The notes under the pieces: model-generated
Databases searched by the model: none
Told to the model about the DNA's origin: nothing
What the model saw: only the letters and a program-made list of their open reading frames with translations
Part shown: piece after piece, positions 26,805 to 34,237 of the stretch
How positions within the stretch are numbered: position 1 is the first letter of the stretch
Layout of the letters: each line of letters opens with the position of its first letter
NCBI GenBank assembly: GCA_030588745.1
Contig: JAUUXB010000005.1
Location: forward strand, 1 to 44,465
Origin: a bacterium
GTDB taxonomy: Bacteria; Patescibacteriota; Minisyncoccia; Minisyncoccales; JANBVM01
Length of the DNA: 44,465 nt
Reading direction: 5' to 3'
Position numbers and translations under genes: made by a program

Positions 26805-27185
26805 AATTAAAAATTAAGGTGATGGGCTATAAATCTTATTCTGAAATTCCCTTTTGATTAAAAGCAGGTGATGTTCTATTTTACTTAATAGTGGAAAGCA
26901 AGATATTTCTAAGCATTGGACTTTTCCTTTAAAATTTTTTGAATACATGACGTCAAAAAGACCGATTATGACTTCTGACTTACCCTCTATTAAAGAAATA
27001 CTTAACGAAAATAACGCTTTTTTAGTTAAACCAGATGATCTAGAGAAATTAACTGAAAGAATTAAAAATGTCTTGAAAAATCCTATTTTTCTGCTAAAAT
27101 CTCAAATCAAGCTTTTAATGATGTTTTGAGATATAGCTGGGAAAAATGAACTAAAAATATTTCAGAGTTTTTAATGGAAATATAA
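26805..27185 (+). pseudogene. Decayed C-terminal part of a GT4 glycosyltransferase
   Basis: Conceptual translation across frames reads KVMGYKSYSEIPF, stop, LKAGDVL, a shift, SKHWTFPLKFFEYM, TSKRPIMTSDLPSIKEIL, NENNAFLVKPDDLEKL, a shift, SAKISNQAFNDVLRYSWEK, stop, TKNISEF. This follows the last 120 residues of the intact enzyme at 23148-24272 nearly segment by segment. Damage seen: TGG to TGA at 26855-26857, a frameshift near 26880, a frameshift near 27090, and a TGA before the final ten codons. The N-terminal two thirds are missing. A 60-codon open piece at 26947-27129 is only part of this relic and not a gene. Confidence 0.85.
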
Positions 27186-27190
27186 AGAAA

Positions 27191-27277
27191 GGTAAAATCC
27201 CAAAGCATTAAGGCGGAGAAACGGCTTCTCGAATTGTAAATATCTTAAATCAAAAAATAAATAAAACCAAACAATGA
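27191..27277 (+). pseudogene. Possible C-terminal tail of a UDP-GlcNAc 2-epimerase
   Basis: In one frame the stretch reads GKIPKH, stop, GGETASRIVNILNQKINK and ends with TGA overlapping the next ATG (ATGA). UDP-GlcNAc 2-epimerases of the WecB type end with a very similar IP-x-W-D/G-G-x-(T/A)AERIV-x-IL segment. Only about 28 codons remain and the expected Trp is replaced by a stop. The coupled stop suggests that the full gene once preceded the methyltransferase at 27274. Confidence 0.4.
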
Positions 27278-28161
27278 ATTATTTTATTTGTGAAAGATGT
27301 CATCAATATCTATCTACCCATTTATTGAGCGAATATTCTGAAGATTTCTATCCTTTTTGTCAAAAATGCGAAGATATGAATATTATTCAGATTCCCTTGC
27401 AAATAATGTTAGAGAAATGTAAAGGGGAAGAAGAAAAAAAAGAGATCGTTAGATATACCTACAATAAATTCCACCGTTTTTATAAAGGAAAAAGCAAGAA
27501 TATCGAACATCCATTTGTTAAATATATACTTAATAAAATTAAGAAAACCGATATTGTATTAGACATTGGTTGTGGTCGAGGTTGGTTTTCAGCTCTGTCA
27601 AGTGAAAAAACAAAAGAGAGAGTCGAAGCCTTAGACGCATCTGATGTTCGTATTAATTTTTGCAGAAAAGCGTATAAAGATAAAAACATTAATTTTCAAC
27701 AAGGCTTCGCTGAAGATTTACCTTTTAACGATTCGCATTTCGACACGGCTATCATGTTTGATGTGTTAGAGCATTGTATTCATCCCGAGAAGGTTTTAAA
27801 AGAAGTCCACAGGGTTCTTAAACAAGATAAAAAACTATTTTTAATTGTACCCCAACTTTTCGGACAGATGAGAGTAAATTTAATCACCAATTATCGAAAA
27901 ACTGGCAGGTTATTTCAAATAAAACGTTATTTGAAATATTTTTGTGGGCTAGGACTAGAAGGTAATTTACATCTCCATGAATTTATCCCTCAAGGCATAA
28001 AAAGAATATTGAAACAAAACAATTTTGAGTCTAAGGTGCTGACTTTCCGTGATTATAATAGGTTGCCGTGGTATAAAAAAGTCGCTTTAAAACTTTCCTT
28101 CCCGGCTGATTATTATTCTCATTCCCTATTTATTGAAGCTACGAAATATGAATCTAGTTAA
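27274..28161 (+). CDS. Methyltransferase with N-terminal zinc-ribbon-like motif
   Basis: The protein has 295 residues. The first 35 hold two CxxC pairs (Cys6/Cys9 and Cys29/Cys32), a likely zinc ribbon. A linker of about 55 residues leads to the SAM fold: IVLDIGCGRGWFSAL (94-108), VEALDASD, FAEDLPFNDSHFDTAIMFDV and LKEVHRVLKQDKKLFLIVPQ. The ribbon may bind a partner or the substrate. The start is fixed by the ATGA overlap with the upstream relic and by the Cys pairs. The end overlaps a micro-ORF at 28148. Confidence 0.82.
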   Translation: MNYFICERCHQYLSTHLLSEYSEDFYPFCQKCEDMNIIQIPLQIMLEKCKGEEEKKEIVRYTYNKFHRFYKGKSKNIEHPFVKYILNKIKKTDIVLDIGCGRGWFSALSSEKTKERVEALDASDVRINFCRKAYKDKNINFQQGFAEDLPFNDSHFDTAIMFDVLEHCIHPEKVLKEVHRVLKQDKKLFLIVPQLFGQMRVNLITNYRKTGRLFQIKRYLKYFCGLGLEGNLHLHEFIPQGIKRILKQNNFESKVLTFRDYNRLPWYKKVALKLSFPADYYSHSLFIEATKYESS

Positions 28162-28252
28162 AGAATTTTATAAAAATTATTCAGATGATATTTTTAACAA
28201 ACGTTTTATTGAAGCCAGCTTTCTATATTATTTTTTAAAATACAAAATATGA
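28148..28252 (+). other. 34-residue ORF coupled on both sides, likely relic
   Basis: The frame starts MNLVKEFYKNYSDDIFNKRF, overlaps the previous gene by 14 nt and ends in ATGA with the next start. The first 20 residues resemble starts of small methyltransferase-like proteins (FYxxYSDDI..KR), but the fold is absent. It is either a gene with an internal deletion that kept both junctions or a real small protein. I favour the first. Confidence 0.4.
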
Positions 28253-29577
28253 AAAAAAGTTATTGCAGAAATCTTACAAATAAAATTATTCTTAATAGAA
28301 GGAATTTTATTTTTAATCTTAGGGATAAACATCCTTTTGTGTGGCGTTCTTTATGGGCTATATGGCGTGTACTTCGCAGTATTAAATTCATGTTATGGAA
28401 GAATCAACTTAAATTACAAGTTATGCTGAAAGGAAGCAGAGAAAAATTAATCTTCGAGAAAATTTACTGGATTGACCCTTATAAAATAAAATATTTTTCA
28501 ACAAAACCTCTTAGTCAACAGGATAACTATTCTAAAGGATTGGAGGGGGATTGGGATTTATCAAAAAAACTCTTTAAAAATTCAGATGTTTACCGGGCTT
28601 TTAAGCAAAAATTTAAGGAAGGAAAAGAATGGAAAGAAACAGATTTTTATCATAGAGTCATTAAAAATATGTCTGATGGATTTAAGAAATGGGGCTGTAC
28701 GAATAGAGAACAATGGGAAGAAAGACTTAAAAAAGTAGAATCACTATATTATCAAATAAAAAGAGATGGTTATAAACCACAAAAAGAAATTTATTCTCCT
28801 AAAGGATGGCTTGAAAAAATAGAAAAGCCAATGGCGATACTAGATGACATAACTGTCGCTATTGGAAGAAACGGAGAAATATTACTTGTCAACGCGAGAC
28901 ATAGACTTTCAATAGCTAGATTGCTCAATCTTCCAAAGATCCCAGTTAGAATAATTTTTAGACATAAAAGATGGATGGATTTTAGAAGAGAATTAATGCT
29001 TTTTACTAATAACAACGGAGAACTATATCAACCCCTTACGCATTTTGACCTTCAGGATATTCCTTTTCAACACGGAGAACTTCGTTTTAATATCATCAAA
29101 GAAAATCTATCTGTTTCACATGGAAAACTTCTTGATATTGGAGCAGAACTAGGATATTTTTGTTGTAGATTTGAAGACGAGGGATTCGATTGTCACGCAG
29201 TAGAGGAAAACAAGAAACGTATTTACTTTTTAAATAAGATAAAAAAAGCAGAAAATAGAAAGTTTAAAATAGTTCCCGAGTCCATATTTGAATACAAAAG
29301 AAATCAGGAGTTAACATTTAATGTGGTTTTAGCCTTGAATGTGTTCCACCATTTCTTAGATACAAAAGATACGTATTTAAACCTTATTAAACTTTTGAAG
29401 AGAATTAAGGCAAAAGAATTCTTTTTCGAAGCTTATAAGCTTGATGAAGTTAGGGATCGTTATAAAGAATATACTCCAGAACAGTTTGTAGATTTTATAA
29501 TAGAAAATTCTGATTTTAAAAAGAGTGAGTTTATTGGAAAAGCAGAAGATGGTAGGTCTCTTTATAAATTCACATAA
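28249..29577 (+). CDS. ParB/Srx-like domain fused to a SAM-dependent methyltransferase
   Basis: The protein has 442 residues. After a basic N terminus come IYWIDPYKIKYF (72-83), a helical insert (about 100-180), then ITVAIGRNGEILLVNARHRL (201-220) and SIARLLNLPKIPVRIIFRH, which follow the ParB/sulfiredoxin-fold pattern G-x-hLhhxxxHRLxxAxxLxhxxhPVxh. The second half is a class I methyltransferase: KLLDIGAELGYFCCRFEDEG (293-312), HAVEENKKRIYF, VVLALNVFHHFLD. The ParB fold binds nucleotides in several families, including ADP-dependent serine kinase, so a nucleotide-linked or kinase role on a sugar is possible; this is inference. It is the last gene of the plus-strand locus and ends 13 nt from the convergent flippase gene. 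Confidence 0.7.
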   Translation: MKKSYCRNLTNKIILNRRNFIFNLRDKHPFVWRSLWAIWRVLRSIKFMLWKNQLKLQVMLKGSREKLIFEKIYWIDPYKIKYFSTKPLSQQDNYSKGLEGDWDLSKKLFKNSDVYRAFKQKFKEGKEWKETDFYHRVIKNMSDGFKKWGCTNREQWEERLKKVESLYYQIKRDGYKPQKEIYSPKGWLEKIEKPMAILDDITVAIGRNGEILLVNARHRLSIARLLNLPKIPVRIIFRHKRWMDFRRELMLFTNNNGELYQPLTHFDLQDIPFQHGELRFNIIKENLSVSHGKLLDIGAELGYFCCRFEDEGFDCHAVEENKKRIYFLNKIKKAENRKFKIVPESIFEYKRNQELTFNVVLALNVFHHFLDTKDTYLNLIKLLKRIKAKEFFFEAYKLDEVRDRYKEYTPEQFVDFIIENSDFKKSEFIGKAEDGRSLYKFT

Positions 29578-29590
29578 TGTGAAAAAAAGC

Positions 29591-30847
29591 TTAAATCTTT
29601 CTAAATAAAATTAGAGAAAGGATTAAAGTAAAAATCTTAGTTATTACTACTGTCGTTACTGCCCCCCATATTCCAAAAATAGGAATTAGAAATATTAAGA
29701 ATAATATTTGGACAAAAGAAGGAAGTATTTGGAGCAAATAAAGCTCCTTTTTTTTAACTTTAGCCTGAAACGAAGTGGTAAATAATATTGAGGAGTAGCC
29801 GATTAACGAAAATATTAATACTTGGGAATAAGGAACAGAGGCAAGATATTGGGGAAAGAATATTTTGTAAATATAAGGAGCGAAAAAGATGTAAATCAAG
29901 ATTGCTATTCCTACTAAAAGGAATAACTTCCAAAACTTTTTCATTAAAGTGATTTTTATTTCTTCATTGGATTTTGTTGAAAGTTTAGGTAAAGCTAATG
30001 CATTGATAATTTTTAAAATGCTAATTGTTTGGCTTGGGACTAACATAGCGAAAGAGTAAATGGCCAGTTGTCTCGAGCCCATAAGAGTAAAGAGAAGTAT
30101 TTTATCTAAATGGTTGGCAATGCCTGAGATAAGTGCCATTAAGCTTAAATGTTTTCCATAAGAGAAGGTTTGAGAATCTTCTTTTTTATTTGGTTTAAAC
30201 TTTGATTTGGTTAATAGATATAAAAAATAATTTAAAAAAGTATTGGTGATAAAATAAATTGCAATTAGCCAAAAAAGATTTTTGGTCAGAAAGAGAGTAG
30301 TTACCATTGCTCCGACAAATATAATTTGTCTGACAATATTGTATTTTACAACAACATTAAATAATCTTTTGCCCATCAAAAAAGGGCTATAAATCCCCGA
30401 AGCATGCATTAGAGGTGAAAAGATGGCTATTAGCAAAAGAGGAATGGGTAAAGTGTAATTTCCTCTAAAAAAATAATAACCAGCAAGACCTATTGCTGTT
30501 ATGCTTCCCAATACCCCAAACTTTAATTTTTCTCTAAAGCCTGAATAAAAGCTTCCTTCAAATCCTTTAGCTGTAGCTTGAGTGATTGCAGTTCTCATTC
30601 CAATAAGAGAAAAGATACTCAAAATTCCTGTTAAAGAAAGAACGTATTTATAATTACCATAAGTTGTAGGGTCTAATAAGTTAGCAAAGACTATGGCTAA
30701 TAAAAAAGAGACAGCTGTTACAATTATCTGTCCTAAGGTTAACCAAAAACCACCTTTAGCTAAATAGACCATGTCAGTTTGAGTGTACCTTTCACTCTTT
30801 TTCAGCAAGGAATAAATCAAATTCTTTGTTTTTTCAAAGATCTTCAT
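29591..30847 (-). CDS. Wzx-type polysaccharide flippase (MOP superfamily)
   Basis: The 418-residue membrane protein has about 12 hydrophobic segments. The start AKGGFWLTLGQIIVTAVSFL and LLDPTTYGNYKYVLSL (the xxEYGxY-like motif after helix 2) are hallmarks of the polysaccharide transporter family, which moves undecaprenyl-linked repeat units to the outer face of the membrane. It overlaps the upstream sugar transferase gene by 4 nt. It faces the big biosynthetic locus with only 13 nt between stops, and I see no strong terminator there. Confidence 0.88.
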   Translation of the reverse strand: MKIFEKTKNLIYSLLKKSERYTQTDMVYLAKGGFWLTLGQIIVTAVSFLLAIVFANLLDPTTYGNYKYVLSLTGILSIFSLIGMRTAITQATAKGFEGSFYSGFREKLKFGVLGSITAIGLAGYYFFRGNYTLPIPLLLIAIFSPLMHASGIYSPFLMGKRLFNVVVKYNIVRQIIFVGAMVTTLFLTKNLFWLIAIYFITNTFLNYFLYLLTKSKFKPNKKEDSQTFSYGKHLSLMALISGIANHLDKILLFTLMGSRQLAIYSFAMLVPSQTISILKIINALALPKLSTKSNEEIKITLMKKFWKLFLLVGIAILIYIFFAPYIYKIFFPQYLASVPYSQVLIFSLIGYSSILFTTSFQAKVKKKELYLLQILPSFVQILFLIFLIPIFGIWGAVTTVVITKIFTLILSLILFRKI

Positions 30848-32148
30848 TCTTTTTTAAAAAATAATTGAAAAGTTCTAAGTAGAATTCCTATATCAAGTAA
30901 AAAGTTTCGATTTTTTAAATAATACAAGTCATACTGAAATTTTTTATGGCTATCCATGAGAGATCTTCCGTATCTGAATTTTATCTGGGCCCAACCAGTA
31001 AAACCAGGTTTTATTAGATGTCTTAAATGATAATGGGGAATTTCTTTTTCTAATTTTTCAACAAATTCTGGTCTTTCTGGTCTTGGTCCAACCAATGAAA
31101 TATCTCCTTTTATTACATTTATCATTTGAGGGATTTCATCTAAATGGCTTTGTCTTAAAAATCTTCCAACTTTGGTTATTCTTTTATCTTTTTTTTCTGC
31201 CCAAACAGCCTTTTCTTTTTCTGCTCCTACTTTCATTGACCTAAATTTATACAGAATAAAAAAATTTCTGTCTTTTCCAACCCTCTTCTGAGAATAAAAG
31301 ACAGGACCATTATCTTCTAATTTAATAGCCATGGCAATTAGAGGCCAAAGAGGAAGGGTTAGAATTAACAAAAAGCTATCTAAAATTATATCAAAAAGCC
31401 TTTTTGCCTCATCATAAAAGCTCTTTTCTCTTTCCTTTATATTCTCTAAAAACCAGGATTGAGAAACTATTGAAACCGGAATTTTTTCATAAATTAATTC
31501 GTAAGCTTTGGCAAATTCTAAAAAATTTACCCTGGCTGGCAAACAGAAATAAAGAGCTTTAAGCATTTCAGGATTTGACTCAAACTCTTCCGTGAAAATC
31601 ACTGTATCAATGTCATGCTTTTGAATCTGGGGAAAAAGATCTTTATTTATATCTATTGGAATTATCTTATAACCAAGATAAGGTTTTTCATTAATTTCTT
31701 TTTTTAATACTTCAACTTCAGAACCTTTTCCCACTATTGCAGTTCTGTTTAAAAAATGCACTGAAAACAAAAAATAAAATAATCTGCGCCAAGCTAAAAA
31801 CAAGATTCCAAAAATTAAAATATTTATTGCTAGGTTAGTTTTTGGAGTAATTTCAAAAAAAGGAACTGTATAAAAGAAGAGCATTCCCAGAACTAAACTT
31901 ACAGCAAGAGCTCCAAAAGTGCTGCCATAAAAAGAGGTTTTAGTTTTAATTAAATGAAGATCATAAAGGCCAAAAATGTAAAAAATAATGAACCAAAAAA
32001 CATAAATAATAGAAAAAGGCAAAACATGCAAAGAAAATATCTGAAAACTAAACCCACCAAAAAACCCTAGTAATAAGGTTAGAAAAAGTGAGAGATAGAT
32101 TAAGAAAATATCCCCAAAAAAAACAAGGATTTTCCTCATATTTGACAT
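30844..32148 (-). CDS. Polyisoprenyl-phosphate sugar-1-phosphate transferase (WcaJ/WbaP type)
   Basis: The 434-residue protein starts lipid-linked glycan assembly by moving sugar-1-phosphate from a UDP-sugar to undecaprenyl phosphate. About five N-terminal membrane helices lie within 1-130, a Rossmann-like middle (about 135-220) with IVGKGSEVEVL follows, and the catalytic Bac_transf domain runs from about 240: KRLFDIILDS, FYSQKRVGKDRNFFILYKFR, LRQSHLDEIPQMINVIKGD, SLVGPRPERPEF (Asp-Glu pair and PRP) and KPGFTGWAQI. The start at 32148 is about 7 nt after a -10 box, so the mRNA may be leaderless; an in-frame ATG at 32139 also exists. Confidence 0.92.
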   Translation of the reverse strand: MSNMRKILVFFGDIFLIYLSLFLTLLLGFFGGFSFQIFSLHVLPFSIIYVFWFIIFYIFGLYDLHLIKTKTSFYGSTFGALAVSLVLGMLFFYTVPFFEITPKTNLAINILIFGILFLAWRRLFYFLFSVHFLNRTAIVGKGSEVEVLKKEINEKPYLGYKIIPIDINKDLFPQIQKHDIDTVIFTEEFESNPEMLKALYFCLPARVNFLEFAKAYELIYEKIPVSIVSQSWFLENIKEREKSFYDEAKRLFDIILDSFLLILTLPLWPLIAMAIKLEDNGPVFYSQKRVGKDRNFFILYKFRSMKVGAEKEKAVWAEKKDKRITKVGRFLRQSHLDEIPQMINVIKGDISLVGPRPERPEFVEKLEKEIPHYHLRHLIKPGFTGWAQIKFRYGRSLMDSHKKFQYDLYYLKNRNFLLDIGILLRTFQLFFKKE

Positions 32149-32154
32149 AGATAC

Positions 32155-32205
32155 ATTTTAATAAAAAGCGTTAAAATTTGCAATATCTCATATATTGGCT
32201 AAAAT
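32155..32205. promoter_or_regulatory. Divergent promoter pair sharing one palindromic -35 box
   Basis: TTGCAA at 32178-32183 is its own reverse complement. On the plus strand it is followed after 16 nt by TAAAAT (32200-32205), 6 nt before the ATG at 32212. On the minus strand it is followed after 17 nt by TAAAAT (32160-32155), 6 nt before the ATG whose first base is 32148. Both transcripts would begin at or within a few bases of their start codons. Confidence 0.65.
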
Positions 32206-32211
32206 AATTGA

Positions 32212-34212
32212 ATGACCCAAGCATTGAAAAAAACTTGTCTTTTCATAATCAAAACAGGAGCATATTTAGCCTTATTTGCTCCACTGGTTGTTCATCGCTA
32301 TTCTTTTTTTCCTTTTGTTACTCCAAAAACAATTTATTTCAGAATTTTAGTGGAGATTATGCTGGCCGCTTATCTGATTCTGATGTTATTATTTCCCCGC
32401 TATCGACCAAAACTTAATACTATACTTGCTTCCATCCTGGTTTTTATCTTTGTATTGATATTAACATCTATTTTAGGCATTAATTTTGAAAGGAGTTTTT
32501 GGAGCACTTACGAAAGAATGACAGGAATTTTTACCTTTCTTCATCTCTTAGCTTTTTTTGTTATTCTAACAAACACTTTCAAAAAAAGAGAAGATTGGGA
32601 AAAGATTCTTGCTGTTTCAGTATTAGTGGGAGTTATTCTTTGTATTGGTGTTTTAACGAAAAATGAACTTTCTAGCAGGGGAGGAGGAACAATTGGCAAC
32701 ACTTCTTTTATGGCAGCTTATCTGCTTTTTAATATCTTTTTTGCTTTGGTTTTGTTTTTAACAAAAAAAAGCTCGTTTTTACGAGTTTTTTCTGGAGTAT
32801 CTCTGCTTTTCCTAGTTCCAACCTTATTAATATCTACTGCTAGAGGAGCAATTATTTCTTTTTGGTCTGGCTTGCTTTTAATATTATTGGGTTATTTAAT
32901 ATTTTCTAAGAAAAAAAAGCTTCAAAAAGCAGGAATATATCTGATTTTTTGTTTAGTAATTTTAGGGATTATTGCACTAATTGTTCAACCCTCTTTTCTT
33001 AAGAATAAGGTTGAAAAAGTCTTAAAAGACATGAAACCAAGATTTGTTGTTTGGGAAAAAGGCTGGAAAGGATTTTTAGAAAAACCAATCTTTGGTTGGG
33101 GTCCAGAAAACTTTAATGTAGTTTTTACCAAATTCTTTAATCCCTGTGTGTTTCTATCAGAGTGTGGGGGAGAGATTTGGTTTGACAGAGTTCACAATAT
33201 TGTTTTAGATACTCTGGTTAATAGTGGAATAATCGGTCTTTTAAGTCATTTATTGATTTTCGCAGTTTCCATTTTCGCACTTTTTAAAATCTGTTTAAAA
33301 AGAGAAGAAAACATGATTTCTTGTTTAGTAATGGCAGCTTTATTAATTGTTTACTTTGCTCAGAATCTACTTGTTTTTGATATGATTTCAAGCTATACAG
33401 TATTTTTTTTAAGTTTAGGATTTGTCAGCTTTTTAATAAATGAAGAAGAATATTCATTTCCAGGTTCAGCTGAAGAACCATCTAGCTTCATTAGAGAGGG
33501 GTTGGGACGAAATATCATTTTTGCCCTTATTATATCACTAACCATCCTGTTCCTTTATTTTGGCAACATCAAGCCATTTTCAAGCGCCATAAATACTGTT
33601 GAAATAGTTATTGCTTCTGACAATTTAGATGAAACAACAAAAATTTACAAAAAATCATTAAATACTCTGATGGAAAAATATGAGATTAGAGAGCAGTTTA
33701 CTCTGAAACTTTACCAGTCTGCCTTTAATCCCCAAAACAATAAAGAGACTGTAAGACTAGCTTTTCAGATTGCTGAAGAACAAATGGAGGAAAGTATTAG
33801 AAAGAACCCTTTAGATTTCCGGCCCCATCTTTTTTTGGGCAGACTTTATTTCGCTGATTATCGTTTTAGTATTAACAAGGAAAAATTGGATTCAGCAGAA
33901 CAGATTTTTGAAAAAGCAATAGAATTAAGCCCCACTAATCAGCAGGGTTACTGGCATTTAGCTGAAGTAAAGCTGGCACAAGGTGAAAACCAAGCAGTTT
34001 TTGATTTATTTAAAAAAGCAATTGAATTAGAGCCAAGAATAGATAAGTCTCATTGGTATTTAGCTGTTGTTTATTACATAACAGGCCGATACGAACAGGC
34101 TTTTGAAAAAGTTAAAGATGCAGAAGCAGCTGGTTATGACTGGAGAAAAAATACAGAAGATGTTAAAAAGGTAACTGAAATCTATCAAGCTTTAGGCATT
34201 GAATTAGATTAG
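32212..34212 (+). CDS. O-antigen ligase/Wzy-like membrane protein with C-terminal TPR repeats
   Basis: The protein has 666 residues. About 10-12 membrane helices fill residues 1-430. The ligase signature includes SSRGGGTIGN, ISTARGA and, in the large outside loop, ILGWGPENFNVVF-like sequence with WFDRVHNIVLDTLVNSG, where R-x-H-N is the conserved pair. After a last helix (about 443-462) residues 470-666 form at least three TPR-like helix pairs (AEQIFEKAIELSPTNQQGYW, FKKAIELEPRIDKSHWYLA). Wzy_C proteins polymerise or ligate lipid-linked glycans outside the membrane; the TPRs suggest docking to a protein acceptor or partner. It is transcribed from the divergent promoter opposite the initiating transferase. 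Confidence 0.88.
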   Translation: MTQALKKTCLFIIKTGAYLALFAPLVVHRYSFFPFVTPKTIYFRILVEIMLAAYLILMLLFPRYRPKLNTILASILVFIFVLILTSILGINFERSFWSTYERMTGIFTFLHLLAFFVILTNTFKKREDWEKILAVSVLVGVILCIGVLTKNELSSRGGGTIGNTSFMAAYLLFNIFFALVLFLTKKSSFLRVFSGVSLLFLVPTLLISTARGAIISFWSGLLLILLGYLIFSKKKKLQKAGIYLIFCLVILGIIALIVQPSFLKNKVEKVLKDMKPRFVVWEKGWKGFLEKPIFGWGPENFNVVFTKFFNPCVFLSECGGEIWFDRVHNIVLDTLVNSGIIGLLSHLLIFAVSIFALFKICLKREENMISCLVMAALLIVYFAQNLLVFDMISSYTVFFLSLGFVSFLINEEEYSFPGSAEEPSSFIREGLGRNIIFALIISLTILFLYFGNIKPFSSAINTVEIVIASDNLDETTKIYKKSLNTLMEKYEIREQFTLKLYQSAFNPQNNKETVRLAFQIAEEQMEESIRKNPLDFRPHLFLGRLYFADYRFSINKEKLDSAEQIFEKAIELSPTNQQGYWHLAEVKLAQGENQAVFDLFKKAIELEPRIDKSHWYLAVVYYITGRYEQAFEKVKDAEAAGYDWRKNTEDVKKVTEIYQALGIELD

Positions 34213-34237
34213 TTTCTGTGAAAATGAAAATGAATAT

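Noticed and set aside
26947-27129. Open 60-codon frame that could be annotated as a small gene
   Set aside because: It is a piece of the glycosyltransferase pseudogene between two frameshifts; sequence on both sides continues the homology in other frames.
29577-29625. Terminator between the convergent ParB-methyltransferase and flippase genes
   Set aside because: CTTTCTAA/TTAGAGAAAG is imperfect, lies mostly inside the flippase coding end and has no T tract.
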